The notes beneath the pieces are model-generated. The model did not search any database, was not told where the DNA came from, and was given only the letters and a program-made list of their open reading frames with translations. Shown here piece by piece: positions 12,157-24,434 of a DNA stretch of 64,000 nucleotides. A program made the position numbers and the translations under genes. The DNA lies in contig CP075492.1 in NCBI GenBank assembly GCA_021613535.1, forward strand, positions 10,974,001 to 11,038,000, in the 5' to 3' direction. Position 1 is the first letter of the stretch, and every line of letters starts with the position of its first letter. This DNA is from Adineta vaga. Lineage: Eukaryota > Rotifera.

Positions 12157-14110
12157 ATGCCATCCGCATTTGATTTAATTGATTCAGGCAGTGGTAGTGG
12201 TGTACAGATCGATGTAAGTTTGTCTTACGACTAAATAGCCTTTAGGGTATAGTAAATTGAAAACAAAAATTTTCGCGTCTGCTTTGTTCATTTATTTATG
12301 TACAACATCTATTTTACATTCTTGCATAAACAAATCATTAAATTAACTAGCAAGATCTGTTCTTTTTTTGTTCATTTCTTTTTTTTCATTTTATCAATGC
12401 ACTTGTCTTATTTATTACAGGATACAAAATATGCATCGTCACCAACATCATCATCATCACCATCATCCGTTGGTGGTGGACCATTCAGTAATTCAACAAC
12501 ATCTCGTAATGGACCACTAACAGATCCTTCATTTCCCTACTTTCCACCACCATTCAATCCAGCATTTGCTGCACAATTCGACGTACATGCAGCTGCAGCA
12601 GCAAATGCAATCGAACATTATCCTACGTTCAATTATGGTACAGTAAACGGTACATCATCATCATCATCACCTTATGGACCATCGTCAGGTATTCATCATC
12701 AACATTCAACTTCGAATAGTAATGCATTCAATTCATCACCATATGATCCATATGCATCTGCTTATGCACGTCATCATCATTCAATTCTTGATGTTCATCA
12801 TCAACAAGCAGCAGCAGCAGAACTTTATTCACGTCATTCTCAACATCATCAAGCATCTACTACTTCATTAGTCGATCATACAGCTCGTGTAAGTATAATC
12901 GAAATCAACGATTCAATTATTTGTCTCTTTTTGTCTAGATTCTTAATAATGGAAATGATTTACAAACAGGTGATTCACCTTATCATCGATCACCAACTAG
13001 TAGAGGTAAGACTAACATAGTTTCCTTCTGTAAATAATTTATTTTTCTACTCTAACAGATAGTCGTCGTTCTGATCCATCGCGAGATTCCAGTTCATTTT
13101 CATCGATGTGTTCTGGAAATGGTAATGGATCTCTATCACCAACAGATTATTTTTGTCAAGGTAGCATATTCCTTCTTGTATTCTTCAACATTACTTACAT
13201 TATATCTATTTTCAGTACCTGGTCGATTAGCATTATTAAGTTCATCATCGAAATATCGTGTTACTGTTGGCGAAATTCAACGACGTCTTGGCCCACCAGA
13301 AAATCTCAATGCATCATTACTTGGCGGTGTTTTAAGACGGTAAGAATTTTTTACAATAGACAAATGACATGTCATGATTATCATTATTATTTAGAGCTAA
13401 ATCGAAAAATGGTGGTCGAGATTTACGAACTAAATTAGAAAAAATTGGTGTTAACCTTCAAGCAGGTCGTCGTAAAACATCAACAACTACTCTATTAACC
13501 TCGTTGGTTGAAGGTATATAATCAAAACTTATGTTTTCATTGAACTATTTATTTTTCGCAGGAGAAGCACATCAATTAGCTCAAGATTTTCGTACAGTAT
13601 GTGAAGCAGAGTTTCCTGTCGAAATCACTGCAGATTATGTAGCTAGACACAATTCAGATCCGAACGAAATCAGTACACGACGAAATATGATTTTAGCAGC
13701 CAAGTAAGTTTTTCCTTCTTAATGGTACATAAAAAAAAACATTCAATTTCAATCATTTTAGACAACTCGTTCAAGAATTTGGTGATTTACTTAAACAAGA
13801 TCGTTCACCTGTGAATATTGCATCGTCAACGAATGGCAGTTCTTCAAATTCTCGACATACATCTAGTTCATCATTGATTTCTCATCATCGCCTATCGTCA
13901 ATTCCACCTACACTTGATCCATCCGTTCAACATTCACTATCAAGATTTTCATTAATAACTCATGGTTTTGGTGCGCCGACAATCACTGCTGCTGTCGATG
14001 TTTTTCAATCATTTTTAAGTGAAATGCTGAAAAATTATGAAAAAAACTATCCGATGTTTATTGCGACAACATCAACAAAAAACGGTTGTAGCGGTAGTGA
14101 CATCGATTAA
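12157..14110 (+). CDS. TFAP2: AP-2 family transcription factor
   Basis: About 475 residues from eight exons: 12157-12213, 12421-12888, 12939-13005, 13059-13160, 13216-13339, 13395-13513, 13562-13703 and 13762-14110. The N-terminal half is a low-complexity Ser/Ala/His-rich activation region with [12 protein letters not shown], matching the PYFPPPY box of vertebrate AP-2 but with Tyr replaced by Phe, so the PPxY WW-binding motif is not kept. The C-terminal half is the AP-2 basic/helix-span-helix DNA-binding and dimerisation domain: [79 protein letters not shown]. Known family role: nuclear regulator of ectoderm, neural and germ-layer programmes. The first ATG after an in-frame stop (12073) was taken as start; the N-terminal exon is the least certain part. 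The symbol denotes the family, not a specific paralogue. Confidence 0.93.
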
Positions 14111-15696
14111 CTTTGTATTTCATTCTATGTCGTTCTGTTTTTCTTTTCGTTTCTTTCTTTTCTTTTCTGCTCTTTTGACAAATATACATATATGTATACA
14201 TAAGATAAATATATTCGGTTGAATGAATACAACAGGTGCTACTGTTCTTTTTTTGTGTCTAGATTCGCCTAGTAAAATGCATGCAATCAACCGTATTAAT
14301 CGAACTTAAAAATGCGAGCATGCAACCAAAAAACTAATCTATTTGTGAAGTATGAAAAAAAAGAGAAGAAAGAGAGAAAGCAAAGTACATGATGATGATG
14401 ATGATACATCTGCTTGTATATTGATGCTCGAAGCGATAGAAAATATATAAACAAAACAGAATTGATTATAACCGTTCATTGCCAATAGATAGAAACAACA
14501 TGATTTGTTTTGGTAGTAGATATATGTACATCGGCGAGGAAATCATTTGGAATGTCTTGAACAATCTATTCAAAATTGAATACTGGATTGATGCTCTACA
14601 TAGATAGTTATAAATATAATATGAAGTTCTTACAAAGAATAATCTGAAAGGATATTCTTCGAAATGCTTGCCATGTTACTAATATGGATGAACACTTGTA
14701 AATGAAGTGCTAGAAGTGGAAGGAACTTGATACTTTAACTGTTCAGATTACTCTAATGTTGTGTTTTTGTTGATTTGAGAAGAACGAAATAACAATTGAC
14801 GATTATATGGCATCCAGTAAACGATGTAAGTTATCATCTACACATTTTCATGTTGACAACATGTGATTCATCTTGTATTTTATTTATAAATGTCTTCAGG
14901 CGTTAACCCATATATTCTTGATCGATGTATAACGATTAACTAAACAATAATAACAGGCTTTGCAGATCTTCTGTCCGAGAGTCTCTCTTTCGCTCGCTTT
15001 TGTTTCTCTATTATCCTCTATGTCTTATAACATGACAGATGATTAAGAACGACAAACAGAAGTTGGCTTCATCAGTTTTAACCGGTTATGAATCAGTGAC
15101 ATTTCTTCTTCAAATTTGACAAAAAAAAGAAACGCGTAAGTGCATGACATTTTCTATTTGATCAAAAATAAAACGAAAGACTATCATCATTGAAAAATGC
15201 ATATATTAAATCATCGAAATAAAACACTTTCAATTGAGTTGATCTTTTCAATTCTTTTATTTAGATCTTCAATGAATTACATTGTGTAAGACTATTACTT
15301 CATCCTTTGCATAAGGAAAGAAAAAAGAGAGATAGAATTTACTGAAGCTTTTTCTTTTTCTTTCAACAAGCCAATATTGATTTTTATCTCGAAGACTCAT
15401 GACATCTGTAATAGACATTGATGATAAAAATAAATAGTTCTCTGTCAAATTTGTAACTAATCCTATATTAATACTCAAAGCAAAAGTTCTATTGAATGAG
15501 CAATTATTACATAAGATTACGGATGTACATAGATATAGAATAATGATGAACATGTGTCGATTGTATGAACATTATTATTAGCATTGACAATTAGAAAGGT
15601 AACATTTAGTCTTTTCTTCTGCTATTGAGAGAATAGTACATACAGATATCTCATTAGATTTCGCATTTTTTCTGTTTTTCCAGTGCAAAAAAAAAC
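14111..15696. other. Intergenic DNA between AP-2 and MCTP
   Basis: No convincing coding frame. Contains a short (GAT)n run at about 14388-14404 and AT-rich sequence. The two flanking genes point the same way, so MCTP promoter or 5' UTR sequence is expected near 15.2-15.7 kb; I see no clear TATA box. Confidence 0.4.
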
Positions 15697-18600
15697 ATGT
15701 CAGGTGAAAGTACCGATTCTGAATGTACTTCCACAGGGAGCAGTATTCGATCACGATCTTTATTACGTCATGTTCGAAACAAATTAGCACGTAAAAGTTG
15801 TAGTCGTCATCGTGCTGAAACAAAAACAGATCGATCATTATCCGTGGCATTAATTCGTCCAAAATATCAATCATTTGATCATATTGATGTAAAAAAACAA
15901 TCGATAAAAAAGACTCCAGTATCGTTTTCACATCGCTTGTCTATACTCAATCATGTGAAATCACATTTAAACGGCACACGAAAATATCGTCAAACGGTTC
16001 CGACGAATTGGAGTGATAATGATGACGATGTCTTATCATTTCGATCAGTTCATTCACTTGTGGTAAGTCGATCTGACCTCTAGAACAATTATTATCAAAG
16101 TTTTCGTCTACACAAGCATCTTCTTATTTAGTTTTTCTAAACGTAAGCTTTTTTTATTGTTAAAAATGTATACACGTATATATAGAAACGAATCATTCAT
16201 CGACCGACTGCCCGGATTCGTAGTCAGAGAATATCTTCTCTATATTACTTGTTTTTTTCCTCAGAAAAATGTGCTTTTGTACAATCACTGTAAATAACGA
16301 TTTGCTTCAATGATTTCGTTCGATACTTTTTTTTAATATTTACCATCAAACATTTGTATACAGACGATAGAGGTTAAGATCAAATCGATAGAAAGAAAGT
16401 ATATTCACTATGGATCGTGAAGTGAGTATTAAACTAATTCTAACTCTCATTCTATTCTTCTCTATCAATAATTAACCTGAAAATTCTACCCTAAATGCTC
16501 AAATTGTACTATTCAAAAGTCGATTGATTCTTTTAAATACCAGCAGACTATTGAGTAAAAAGAACCTGTGAGATGGAGAAAATGGCAATAGCGTTTTATA
16601 ATTTCGGTTCTTCTTTGTTATATTCGACACTCGATAGAAACAGATTGCATTTTTTATATTATAACTAATCATCTGTTGCATTCTCGACATATACATGCTG
16701 TTTCAGTCTAAGCTTTGTTATTAACACATAAACAGAAACAAATCGAAAACTAAGTGATGTTAAAAATTTAAATTCCATTAGCTTCTTTTCTTACGAATGA
16801 ATTATGATAATAAACCTAATATACATGTAATTATGAAATATTTCTGTTCTTGTATCAAGGTGACTTATTTTTATTCGATATTTGAATATGAAAGAAAGAA
16901 GATATTTGTCTTTTCCTAGGAGACAAAATCATCGTCAATAGATGAAGGTCGTCAAAATTTCACAACAAATGGAAATGATTCATCTTCAGCTGACTCTCCA
17001 GGCACTAATAACCATATTCAAAATGGTCATGATAAAACGATGATAACAAATGGTTCCTTGAATATGACAGTTGAAGAAGATAGTTCAACAGATCTTAGTC
17101 GAACATTAAATAATAGTCGAGTGACATTAAATAAATTTAAAGATCAATTAACACAACGGGCACGAACTGTTATACCAAAAACGCAATCAATCAGTTCAAT
17201 TTTTGCCAATTCTGCACCACCATCACCTACAGCTGAAACGGATCCTGATCAAGTTTATTGGACCGAAATTCTTATCGAACGAGGAACAAATCTTGCTGTG
17301 AAAGATATCGGTGGCTCCAGTGATCCCTATGTAAAAGTTGTTTATGGTACCGAAGAAAAATATACGACAGCTACCGTAACAAAAAGTTTAAATCCTGTTT
17401 GGAATGAGAAATTTACAATATTTACACAAGATTTAGCAATTCCATTGTATTTCAATATTTTTGATCATGATCGTATTGGACGAGATGAATCGATGGGTAC
17501 AGCGAAACTTGATTTATGGAAATTACCATTTGAACGATTATATGGTGCATCACTTGAATTAGAGGAAGAGAAAAGAAATGATGGTAAAAATGGCATACTT
17601 AAAGTTAGCATTACAATAACACCAAAATCAGTGGAATTTCGCGATGAAGTAAGATAAAGAAATAGAACAAGTGTTTTTAATCGATTTATTGGGTTAGGTT
17701 CTTCGAAATTTGGCAAAACAATCACAAATCAAATCGTTCTTTGGTACTCGATCAGGCGCAAATAATGGTGTTATAGTGCCTCGCCGTACGGTTGATGTTT
17801 TTGTTATCGAAGGACGAAATCTAAAAGCACGTAATGCCGATGGATTTTGCAATCCTTACGTTCGACTTAAATATGGAAATAAAAAAAATCGTACTCAAGT
17901 AAGATTTCTTTATTTATCAATAAAAACGATATTGATTCGAATATAAATCATAGAAGACTTGTAATATACAGATTGTTTTATCTTTAGACAATAAAATATA
18001 CTCGTACTCCAACATGGCATCAATCATTTATGTACGATACATATGTTGGTGAACTTCCTCCTATTGAATTAACTGTCTATGATGATACTAGTAGTTCAGG
18101 AGATTTTATTGGCCGGTAAGATTTCTTACGATTGTATTTTAAATTAAATTGATTTCTTCTAGAGGAATTTGCAATCTAGCACATTTAAATGAAGAACGAA
18201 CACATCGAATTCCAGTTGATTTAGAAGATAATGCTGGTGTTATTGATCTCTTTATAACAATTACACAAACAACTGCCTTACAAGAAGCAACTAATGATGG
18301 AGATAGTGCATCAAATATTGCTCTTGATGCTATGCCATCACGATTAACAGCACAAGAAATGAATCGTTATGTTCGTGATTATTTTTCTTATTGAATTGAA
18401 TTTTCTTACTAGATATTTATTTTTAGTCATTTTTTTCAACACTTCGTTCAATGAATCCTGTAACTGATGTTGGTAAACTTGAAGTTAAAAGTAAATCATT
18501 TATTTTTCATTGACTTATGCTTTGTACAAAGAAAAAAAAACGATCTGTTTTAGTATTTCAAGCACGTGATCTTAGTGCAAAAGATCTTACTGGTAAATCA

Positions 18601-20101
18601 GATCCATTTTGTATCGTTGAACTTGATTCCACTCGTTTACGTACACATACAATTTATAAAACTCTCGATCCTGTTTGGAATAAGTCTTTTATAATACCAG
18701 CACAAGATATTCATTCGGTTCTTGAATTAAATATTTATGATGAAGATACTAATCGTGATAATGAATTTATTGGCAAAGTTGCGATTCCATTATTAACTGT
18801 GAGAAGAAAAGTTTTCTCAATAAATATCGAATTTTGTTTGATTTAGATCAAAAATGGTGAAAAGAAATGGATGCAATTAAAAGATCGAAAATGTCTTTTA
18901 CCTGTCAAAGGTGCCATTGAAATCGAAGCAACATTTGTTTATTCAAATGTAAAAGATCTTTTTTCTTCACTAAATTTTTGATCATTTATGAAATTTTTAG
19001 CTCAAAGCAGTTATTCGAACAATTAATCCACGACAAGTTCCTTATTATCAATTAGATAATAAATTCAGTGTTGGAGTATGTCGATCGAATGAATTGATGA
19101 TCGTTCTTTAATATCATTTTCTAGGCAATAAAACAACATGTAACACGTATTCAAAATATGCTATCAGGTGTTGTTAATGTGATGAAATTTATTAATCATT
19201 GTTTTCAATGGGATAATCCTTGGTTAAGTTTCAGTACATTTATGGTAAGAAATCGACTGAAAAAAAATCTCGATAAAAACACGTGCTTTTAACTTTAGGT
19301 AACTTTGACTATTGTGTGGAATTTTCAACTGTATATGTTACCCGGCACATTATTGTTAATACTTGTAAGAAATTTAATCAATGAATATCGACAAGGTCGC
19401 TTAGGAAAAGCATATGCACCTATACGTGATGAAACTATATCAGCTCTTGTTCAACCAGCTCCTGTAATAGAAGAAGAAATAACTGAAGCAGAATTAACTT
19501 CTAAAGTAAATATCTAGAGAATTTTCTTTCTTTCTTCTAAAGTTTTCATTCGTCTTTCGAATATTTATAGGAACCAAAGAAATCATTTTTAGGTGTTATA
19601 TCAGGTATTCAAGATACTGTTATGGAAATTCAAGGCTACATTGATGATGTTGCATCAACATTAGAGCGAATTAAAAAGTAAATAAAATAGTTTGAATAAG
19701 GTTCCTTTGGAAAAATAATTCATCTTGTTGAATTTTAGTATGTTCAATTATAGTGTTCCTTGGCTATCAGTTTTACTTATGATTGTCTTAGTTTTAGTTT
19801 CAGTTTTACTCTATTATATTCCACTTCGTGCTTTAATTTTAGCATTTGTCATTAACAAATTTACTAAACGATTTCGTAAACCTAAAGGTTTTATTGATAA
19901 TAATGAATTGGCCGATTTCTTATCCAGATTACCTTCGGATCCTGAGCTGGTTCGTTATTTTTCTTTTACTTTTGTGAATATTGAAAAAGAAAGACAAATA
20001 TTTCTATTTCTATTCTATAGGTACAATATCGTGAATTGAAAGTTATTCAACGTGCATCAACAGTAAAAAAGAACAAACAATCGGGTTCAAACAAGAAATA
20101 A
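15697..20101 (+). CDS. MCTP: MCTP: multiple C2 and transmembrane domain protein
   Basis: About 947 residues from 14 exons: 15697-16062, 16920-17648, 17698-17898, 17988-18115, 18163-18370, 18427-18490, 18554-18798, 18847-18948, 19001-19075, 19125-19244, 19299-19505, 19571-19677, 19739-19949 and 20021-20101. After a Ser/Arg-rich N-terminus come three C2 domains: C2A near residues 235-340 (GGSSDPYVKV, IFDHDRIGRDE), C2B near 390-495 (ADGFCNPYVRL) and C2C near 560-680 (TGKSDPFCIVEL, IYDEDTNRDNEF). Two C-terminal membrane spans follow (about 747-769 and 860-890). The ending LSRLPSDPELVQYRELK is an MCTP hallmark. Known role: ER- or vesicle-anchored calcium sensor, implicated in synaptic vesicle release. 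In C2B the usual SDPYV aspartate is Asn (CNPYV), so calcium binding there may be weak. Two introns (18371, 19950) use GTTCGT donors. Genes converge: the next one ends 240 bp downstream on the other strand. Confidence 0.92.
16410..16421 (+). other. Possible alternative first coding exon of MCTP
   Basis: Inside the long first MCTP intron, ATGGATCGTGAA is followed directly by a good donor (GTGAGT) in phase 0. Splicing to 16920 would give MDRE joined to ETKSSS in frame, replacing the 122-residue Ser/Arg-rich N-terminus. This would mean a second promoter in the 857 bp intron. Supported only by signal and frame. Confidence 0.3.
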
Positions 20102-20340
20102 ATACACGTAAACCTTTCTTATTCCATAATTCCTGTAAAACTTCATTTGTGATAAGAAAAAACTGTTTGCTTGCACGATGAATCACTAGTTTTGCTTCGT
20201 TCTTTTTTTCTTCATTTTTTTCTTCTCTGATCGATTGTAAATGATGGATTCTTTCACGATAGAAGCAAACCTTTTTTTGCATAATATATTTAGTTTTACA
20301 AGTGAATACGACTGAGAAACAATTGATAACAAAGCAATAA
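20102..20340. other. Shared 3' flank of two convergent genes
   Basis: A 239 bp gap between the MCTP stop (+) and the XPNPEP3 stop (-). It must hold both 3' ends, so the transcripts probably lie very close or overlap. An AATAAA at 20097-20102 overlaps the MCTP stop codon. No coding sequence seen. Confidence 0.5.
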
Positions 20341-21991
20341 TCATTGTACATCGGTTCGATCTCTCTCATCAAGTAATTGATACAAATCATTGATTTCCTT
20401 TGGACACGTATCAGTTAAAATCTCACAACCTTGTTCTGTTATTAAAATATCGTCCTCAATTCGTGTAGCAAATCCACGATAAATAGATGGAATATCTTTA
20501 CAATCCCAAGGAATATAAAGACCTAAACAGAAAATTTAGATTGCAAATGATTGACTTGAGATGATATACCCGGTTCAATTGTAATAACATTTCCTGGTTG
20601 TAGTATTTGAGAAAATGGTATAGCTTCACAATCGTGAACATCTAAACCTATATAGAACAAAAGAAATGAGTATTGATTGAACAAAATCATCACTTACCAA
20701 GATGATGACTAGCACTTGTTGGGCATAAATAATTTACAATTGTTTTAGCATGTAAATCATCAATTGAACGTGAGAGAATCGATTCTTCACGTAGATATTT
20801 AATCATATATTGATCAGCGAGAATATTTAATTTACTTCTTGATATTGTTTTATCTCCAGAATTTAAATATTTTATTAAGTCTTTTTGAACAGTTAATAAA
20901 ATTTCATAGAGTTGTCGTTGTGTAGACGAAAATCGACCTTCGAAGAAAACAAAGCATATGAAACGAATTGCATGAATAAATTGATCATACCATTCATTGG
21001 CCAAAAACGTGTAACATCACCTGCATATTGTTTAAATAAACAACCTCCATCTAACATAATCAAATCATCTTTATCAATTGATTGATCATTCTTTTGATAA
21101 TGAAGAATATTTGATCTAAATAACTCAATTGATGGATAAAAAGTAGAATTTCAATCGTAAAAATCTACCTTCCATTTGCTGCAATAACTGGATAGAATGC
21201 CATCGACGAGTTTTCTGACCGTGCACATTCATATTGAAATCTGGCTTGAATTAAATATTCATTTTCGATTGTTTTTTTACAATTTTTTATTGTTTGTATG
21301 AATGCATTTGAAGTTAGTTGACATGCATGACGTATAAGGTTTTGTTCTGTTAAAGATTTGATTGATCGTAATGAATGAAGAAACTTATTCAATTGATTGC
21401 AAACGCTCGATGATGAGAATCTTTTTAGAAAAGGAATTAAATTCTTTTTATTCACACTTGCATCATCCACAACTGTGAATTATGGAAGAGTATTGATGAT
21501 GATGATGAAGGAATTTTCAATGAAGATAATTTCTCAATTGAATAAACATGATCGATACCAAAGATTTCACAGATTTTCTCTTTATTAGTTATGGTTGGTG
21601 CAAACCATCGTTCGTATTCATCGATGGATGTCATCGAACATGGTGATAGATATAAACTAGTCGAATATGTTTGATCATTACCGTTGAGTAAGAAAAATGC
21701 ATCAGGTTGCATACAACCAGTAAAATAATAAAAATCTGATTGTTGTTTGAATGGAAAATAAGCAACATCAGGACCCATGAATAATCTTGACGATGCCGGT
21801 AAACAAATAGTGAAATTCGTTGGTGTTTGTTCTATTTTTATATAATTACGAATGAGATTAACAAGTGATTGACGTCGTTGATGAAATTCATTCAAAGATA
21901 TTCCACTTGATGATAAATTATAATGATCAATGTAAATGTGTGAATAACGAAAACAAGATTTCATAATGAATTTATTTCGTATGAATAACAT
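20341..21991 (-). CDS. XPNPEP3: Xaa-Pro aminopeptidase 3 (mitochondrial), with one apparent frameshift
   Basis: About 482 residues if one frameshift is bridged; exons (minus) 21991-21169, 21115-20991, 20937-20698, 20647-20570 and 20522-20341. The N-terminus is a likely mitochondrial presequence. The amino domain has SDFYYFTGCMQPDAFFLL, very like XPNPEP3/ICP55. The M24 'pita-bread' catalytic domain keeps all metal ligands: Asp in MLDGGC, Asp in AGDVTRFWP, His in GLDVHDCE, Glu in TIEPGLYIP and Glu in TRIEDD. Known role: removes N-terminal residues before proline from imported mitochondrial proteins, a stabilising trim. Near 21465-21480 the frame changes: upstream reads FHNSQL then runs to a stop, downstream resumes at VDDASVNKK, and family alignment spans both sides without a gap. 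One missing base (assembly error, polymorphism or true inactivation) is the simplest explanation. Same strand as Hsp70, 162 bp downstream of it. Confidence 0.88.
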
Positions 21992-22153
21992 TTATTTTGT
22001 CTATATTGAAAACAAACTTGAAAAGATCTTTTTCTTAAATGTTTTTTTTTATTACAGTTTATTTATCACAAAATAGATAAGTTACAAAAGAACTTCCGAA
22101 TTATATATAAGAAAAACGAATGCAAGTAGAAATGAACAATATGCACTAGTTAT

Positions 22154-24288
22154 TTAATCCATTTCTTCGATTGTTGGACCTTTTCCACTAGATTGCGGAC
22201 CATTTTCACCTAGAAAAGAAGAAAGAAAAAAAAATGTAAGTATTTGATATTTTGAGCGAATTAAATTACATACCATGAAGTTTTGTCATAATTGGTGAAC
22301 AAACATTCTCGACTTCTTTTCGTTTATGTTCAAATTCATCTATAGCAGCAAGTTGATTGGATTCAATCCATGATAATGTTGATTTGACTAGTTCTTCAAT
22401 TTTGTTTTTATCATCCGAAGAAAGTTTAGATGAAATTTGCGCATCACCAATAGTTGATTGCATACGTAAACAATAATCTTCTAGTGAATTTTTAGCAGAA
22501 ATACGATCACGTTGGAGTTCATCATCTTTTTTGAATTTTTCTGCATCGGAAACCATTTTTTCAATATCCTTTTTCGATAATCGACTATCATCATTTCGAA
22601 TAGTAATTTTCTTTTCTTGACCACTAGATTTTTCTATTGCTGAAACATTTAAAATTCCATTTGCATCAACATCGAAACTAACTTCGATTTTTGGTACACC
22701 ACGTGGTGCTGGAGGTATACCACTAAGAGTAAAGTTGCCAAGTAAATGATTATCTTTTGTCAATGCACGTTCACCTTCAAAAATTTTAATATCAACGCCG
22801 GGTTGGTTATCAGCATAGGTTGTAAATGTTTGTGTTTGTCTCGTTGGAATAGTCGAACTACGCGGAATTAATGATGTCATTACACCACCAGCAGTTTCAA
22901 TACCCTACAAAACAAAGAAAACGAAATTGATTAATTAACTGAGACGATATTCAAATTTTATTTCTTACCAATGATAATGGTGCGACATCGATCAAAATAA
23001 CAGATTTGATTGCTTCAGATTGATCACCATTGAGAATAGCTGCTTGAACAGCTGCACCATAAGCAACAGCTTCATCTGGATTGATGGATCTGTTTAAAGT
23101 TTTACCATTGAAGAAATCTTGAAGTAATTTTTGTACTTTAGGAATACGTGTTGAGCCTCCAACAAGAACGATTTCATGGACGTGTGATTTATCCATTTTT
23201 GCATCACGTAAAGCTTTTTCTACAGGTTCCAATGTTGAACGAAATAGATCAGCACATAATTCTTCAAATCGAGCACGTGTAATACTTGAATTAAAATCAA
23301 TACCTTCATGAAGTGAATCGATTTCAATTGTTGTTTGTGCTGATGCCGATAATGTTCGCTAGAAGAAGGAAAAAGAAAGAAAATTAAGTTAGATAACTGA
23401 TTCAATATTAAAATCATTTCAACTTACTTTAGCTCGTTCGCATGCTGTTCGTAAACGTCGTAATGCTCGTTTATTTTGTGTGAGATCTTTTTGATTTTTT
23501 CGTTTGAATTCTTCGACGAAATATGTTACCATACGATTATCAAAATCTTCACCACCTAAATGTGTATCACCAGCCGTTGATTTCACTTCAAAAACACCGT
23601 TATCCATTACTAATATTGATACATCAAATGTACCACCACCCAAATCAAAAATAAGTACATTCTTTTCACTGGTTCCTTGTTTATCTAATCCATAAGCAAT
23701 GGCAGCTGCTGTGGGTTCATTAACGATTCGAAGAACATTTAAACCAGCAATTACACCTGCATCTTTCGTTGCTTGTCGTTGTGCATCATTGAAATAAGCT
23801 GGTACAGTGATAACAGCTTTCGACACATTTGTTCCAAGATAAGCTTCAGCTGTTTCTTTCATTTTTGTTAAAACCATCGAAGAAATTTCTTCCGGTGTAA
23901 ATGATTTAAGTTCATTTTTATATTCGACTTGAATTTTTGGTTTACCACCATCATTAACTAATTTAAATGGCCAATGTTTCATATCTGCCTGTACTGTTGT
24001 ATCATCATATTTACGACCAATCAGTCGTTTAGCATCGAAAACTGTATTATTTGGATTCATTGCCACTTGATTTTTTGCTGCATCTCCGATTAAACGTTCA
24101 CTATCAGTGAACGCAACATACGATGGTGTTGTTCGATTGCCTTGATCATTGGCAATAATTTCAACTTTACCATTTTGGAAAATACCAACACACTAGTACA
24201 AAAAGAATTGAATTAGATTCGGTTAAATAAGATAAAAAGTACTTACTGAGTAGGTTGTACCTAAATCAATACCAATTGCGCAAGTCAT
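22154..24288 (-). CDS. HSP70: Cytosolic heat shock protein 70
   Basis: About 627 residues from five exons (minus): 24288-24247, 24192-23428, 23358-22969, 22904-22274 and 22209-22154. The nucleotide-binding domain shows [24 protein letters not shown] and [13 protein letters not shown]; the interdomain linker and substrate domain follow ([20 protein letters not shown], then [14 protein letters not shown]) and a helical lid. Known role: ATP-driven chaperone folding and refolding client proteins in cytosol and nucleus. The C-terminus reads IEEMD instead of the usual IEEVD that docks TPR co-chaperones (HOP, CHIP). Five exons are notable because strongly heat-inducible Hsp70 genes are often intronless, yet the promoter carries a clear heat-shock element, so both constitutive and induced expression are plausible. 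The lid/tail is a little shorter than the usual 640-650 residue total. Confidence 0.96.
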
Positions 24289-24351
24289 TTGTATTTACTT
24301 CTGTGAGAATATTCGACTACTTTTTGATGAATTTTGAATTTTGGATGCATG

Positions 24352-24361
24352 CTATATATAC
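24352..24361 (-). promoter_or_regulatory. TATA-like box of Hsp70
   Basis: TATATATA-type sequence about 64-73 bases upstream of the Hsp70 start codon, between that start and the heat-shock element. Position and order (HSE, TATA, short 5' UTR, ATG) fit a classical Hsp70 promoter. Confidence 0.55.
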
Positions 24362-24376
24362 TAATTCACTGATTTT

Positions 24377-24434
24377 TTCGAGAATTAACGATACTATTCT
24401 AGTATCATCTAGAAACACCTAGAATATTCGGGAA
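24377..24434. promoter_or_regulatory. Heat-shock element array upstream of Hsp70
   Basis: TTC at 24397-24399, GAA at 24412-24414, GAA at 24422-24424, TTC at 24427-24429 and GAA at 24432-24434 all lie on one 5-base grid with the correct alternating orientation; units at 24402 (GTA) and 24407 (ATC) are one-base variants. The three last units form a perfect GAAnnTTCnnGAA. A separate TTCnnGAA sits at 24377-24384. Such arrays bind HSF trimers. They lie about 90-150 bp upstream of the Hsp70 ATG. Confidence 0.75.

Noticed and set aside
22154-24288. Mitochondrial or ER Hsp70 (mortalin/BiP) assignment
   Set aside because: No presequence or signal peptide, no KDEL-type end, and the [14 protein letters not shown] start and IEE-x-D end are those of cytosolic Hsp70.
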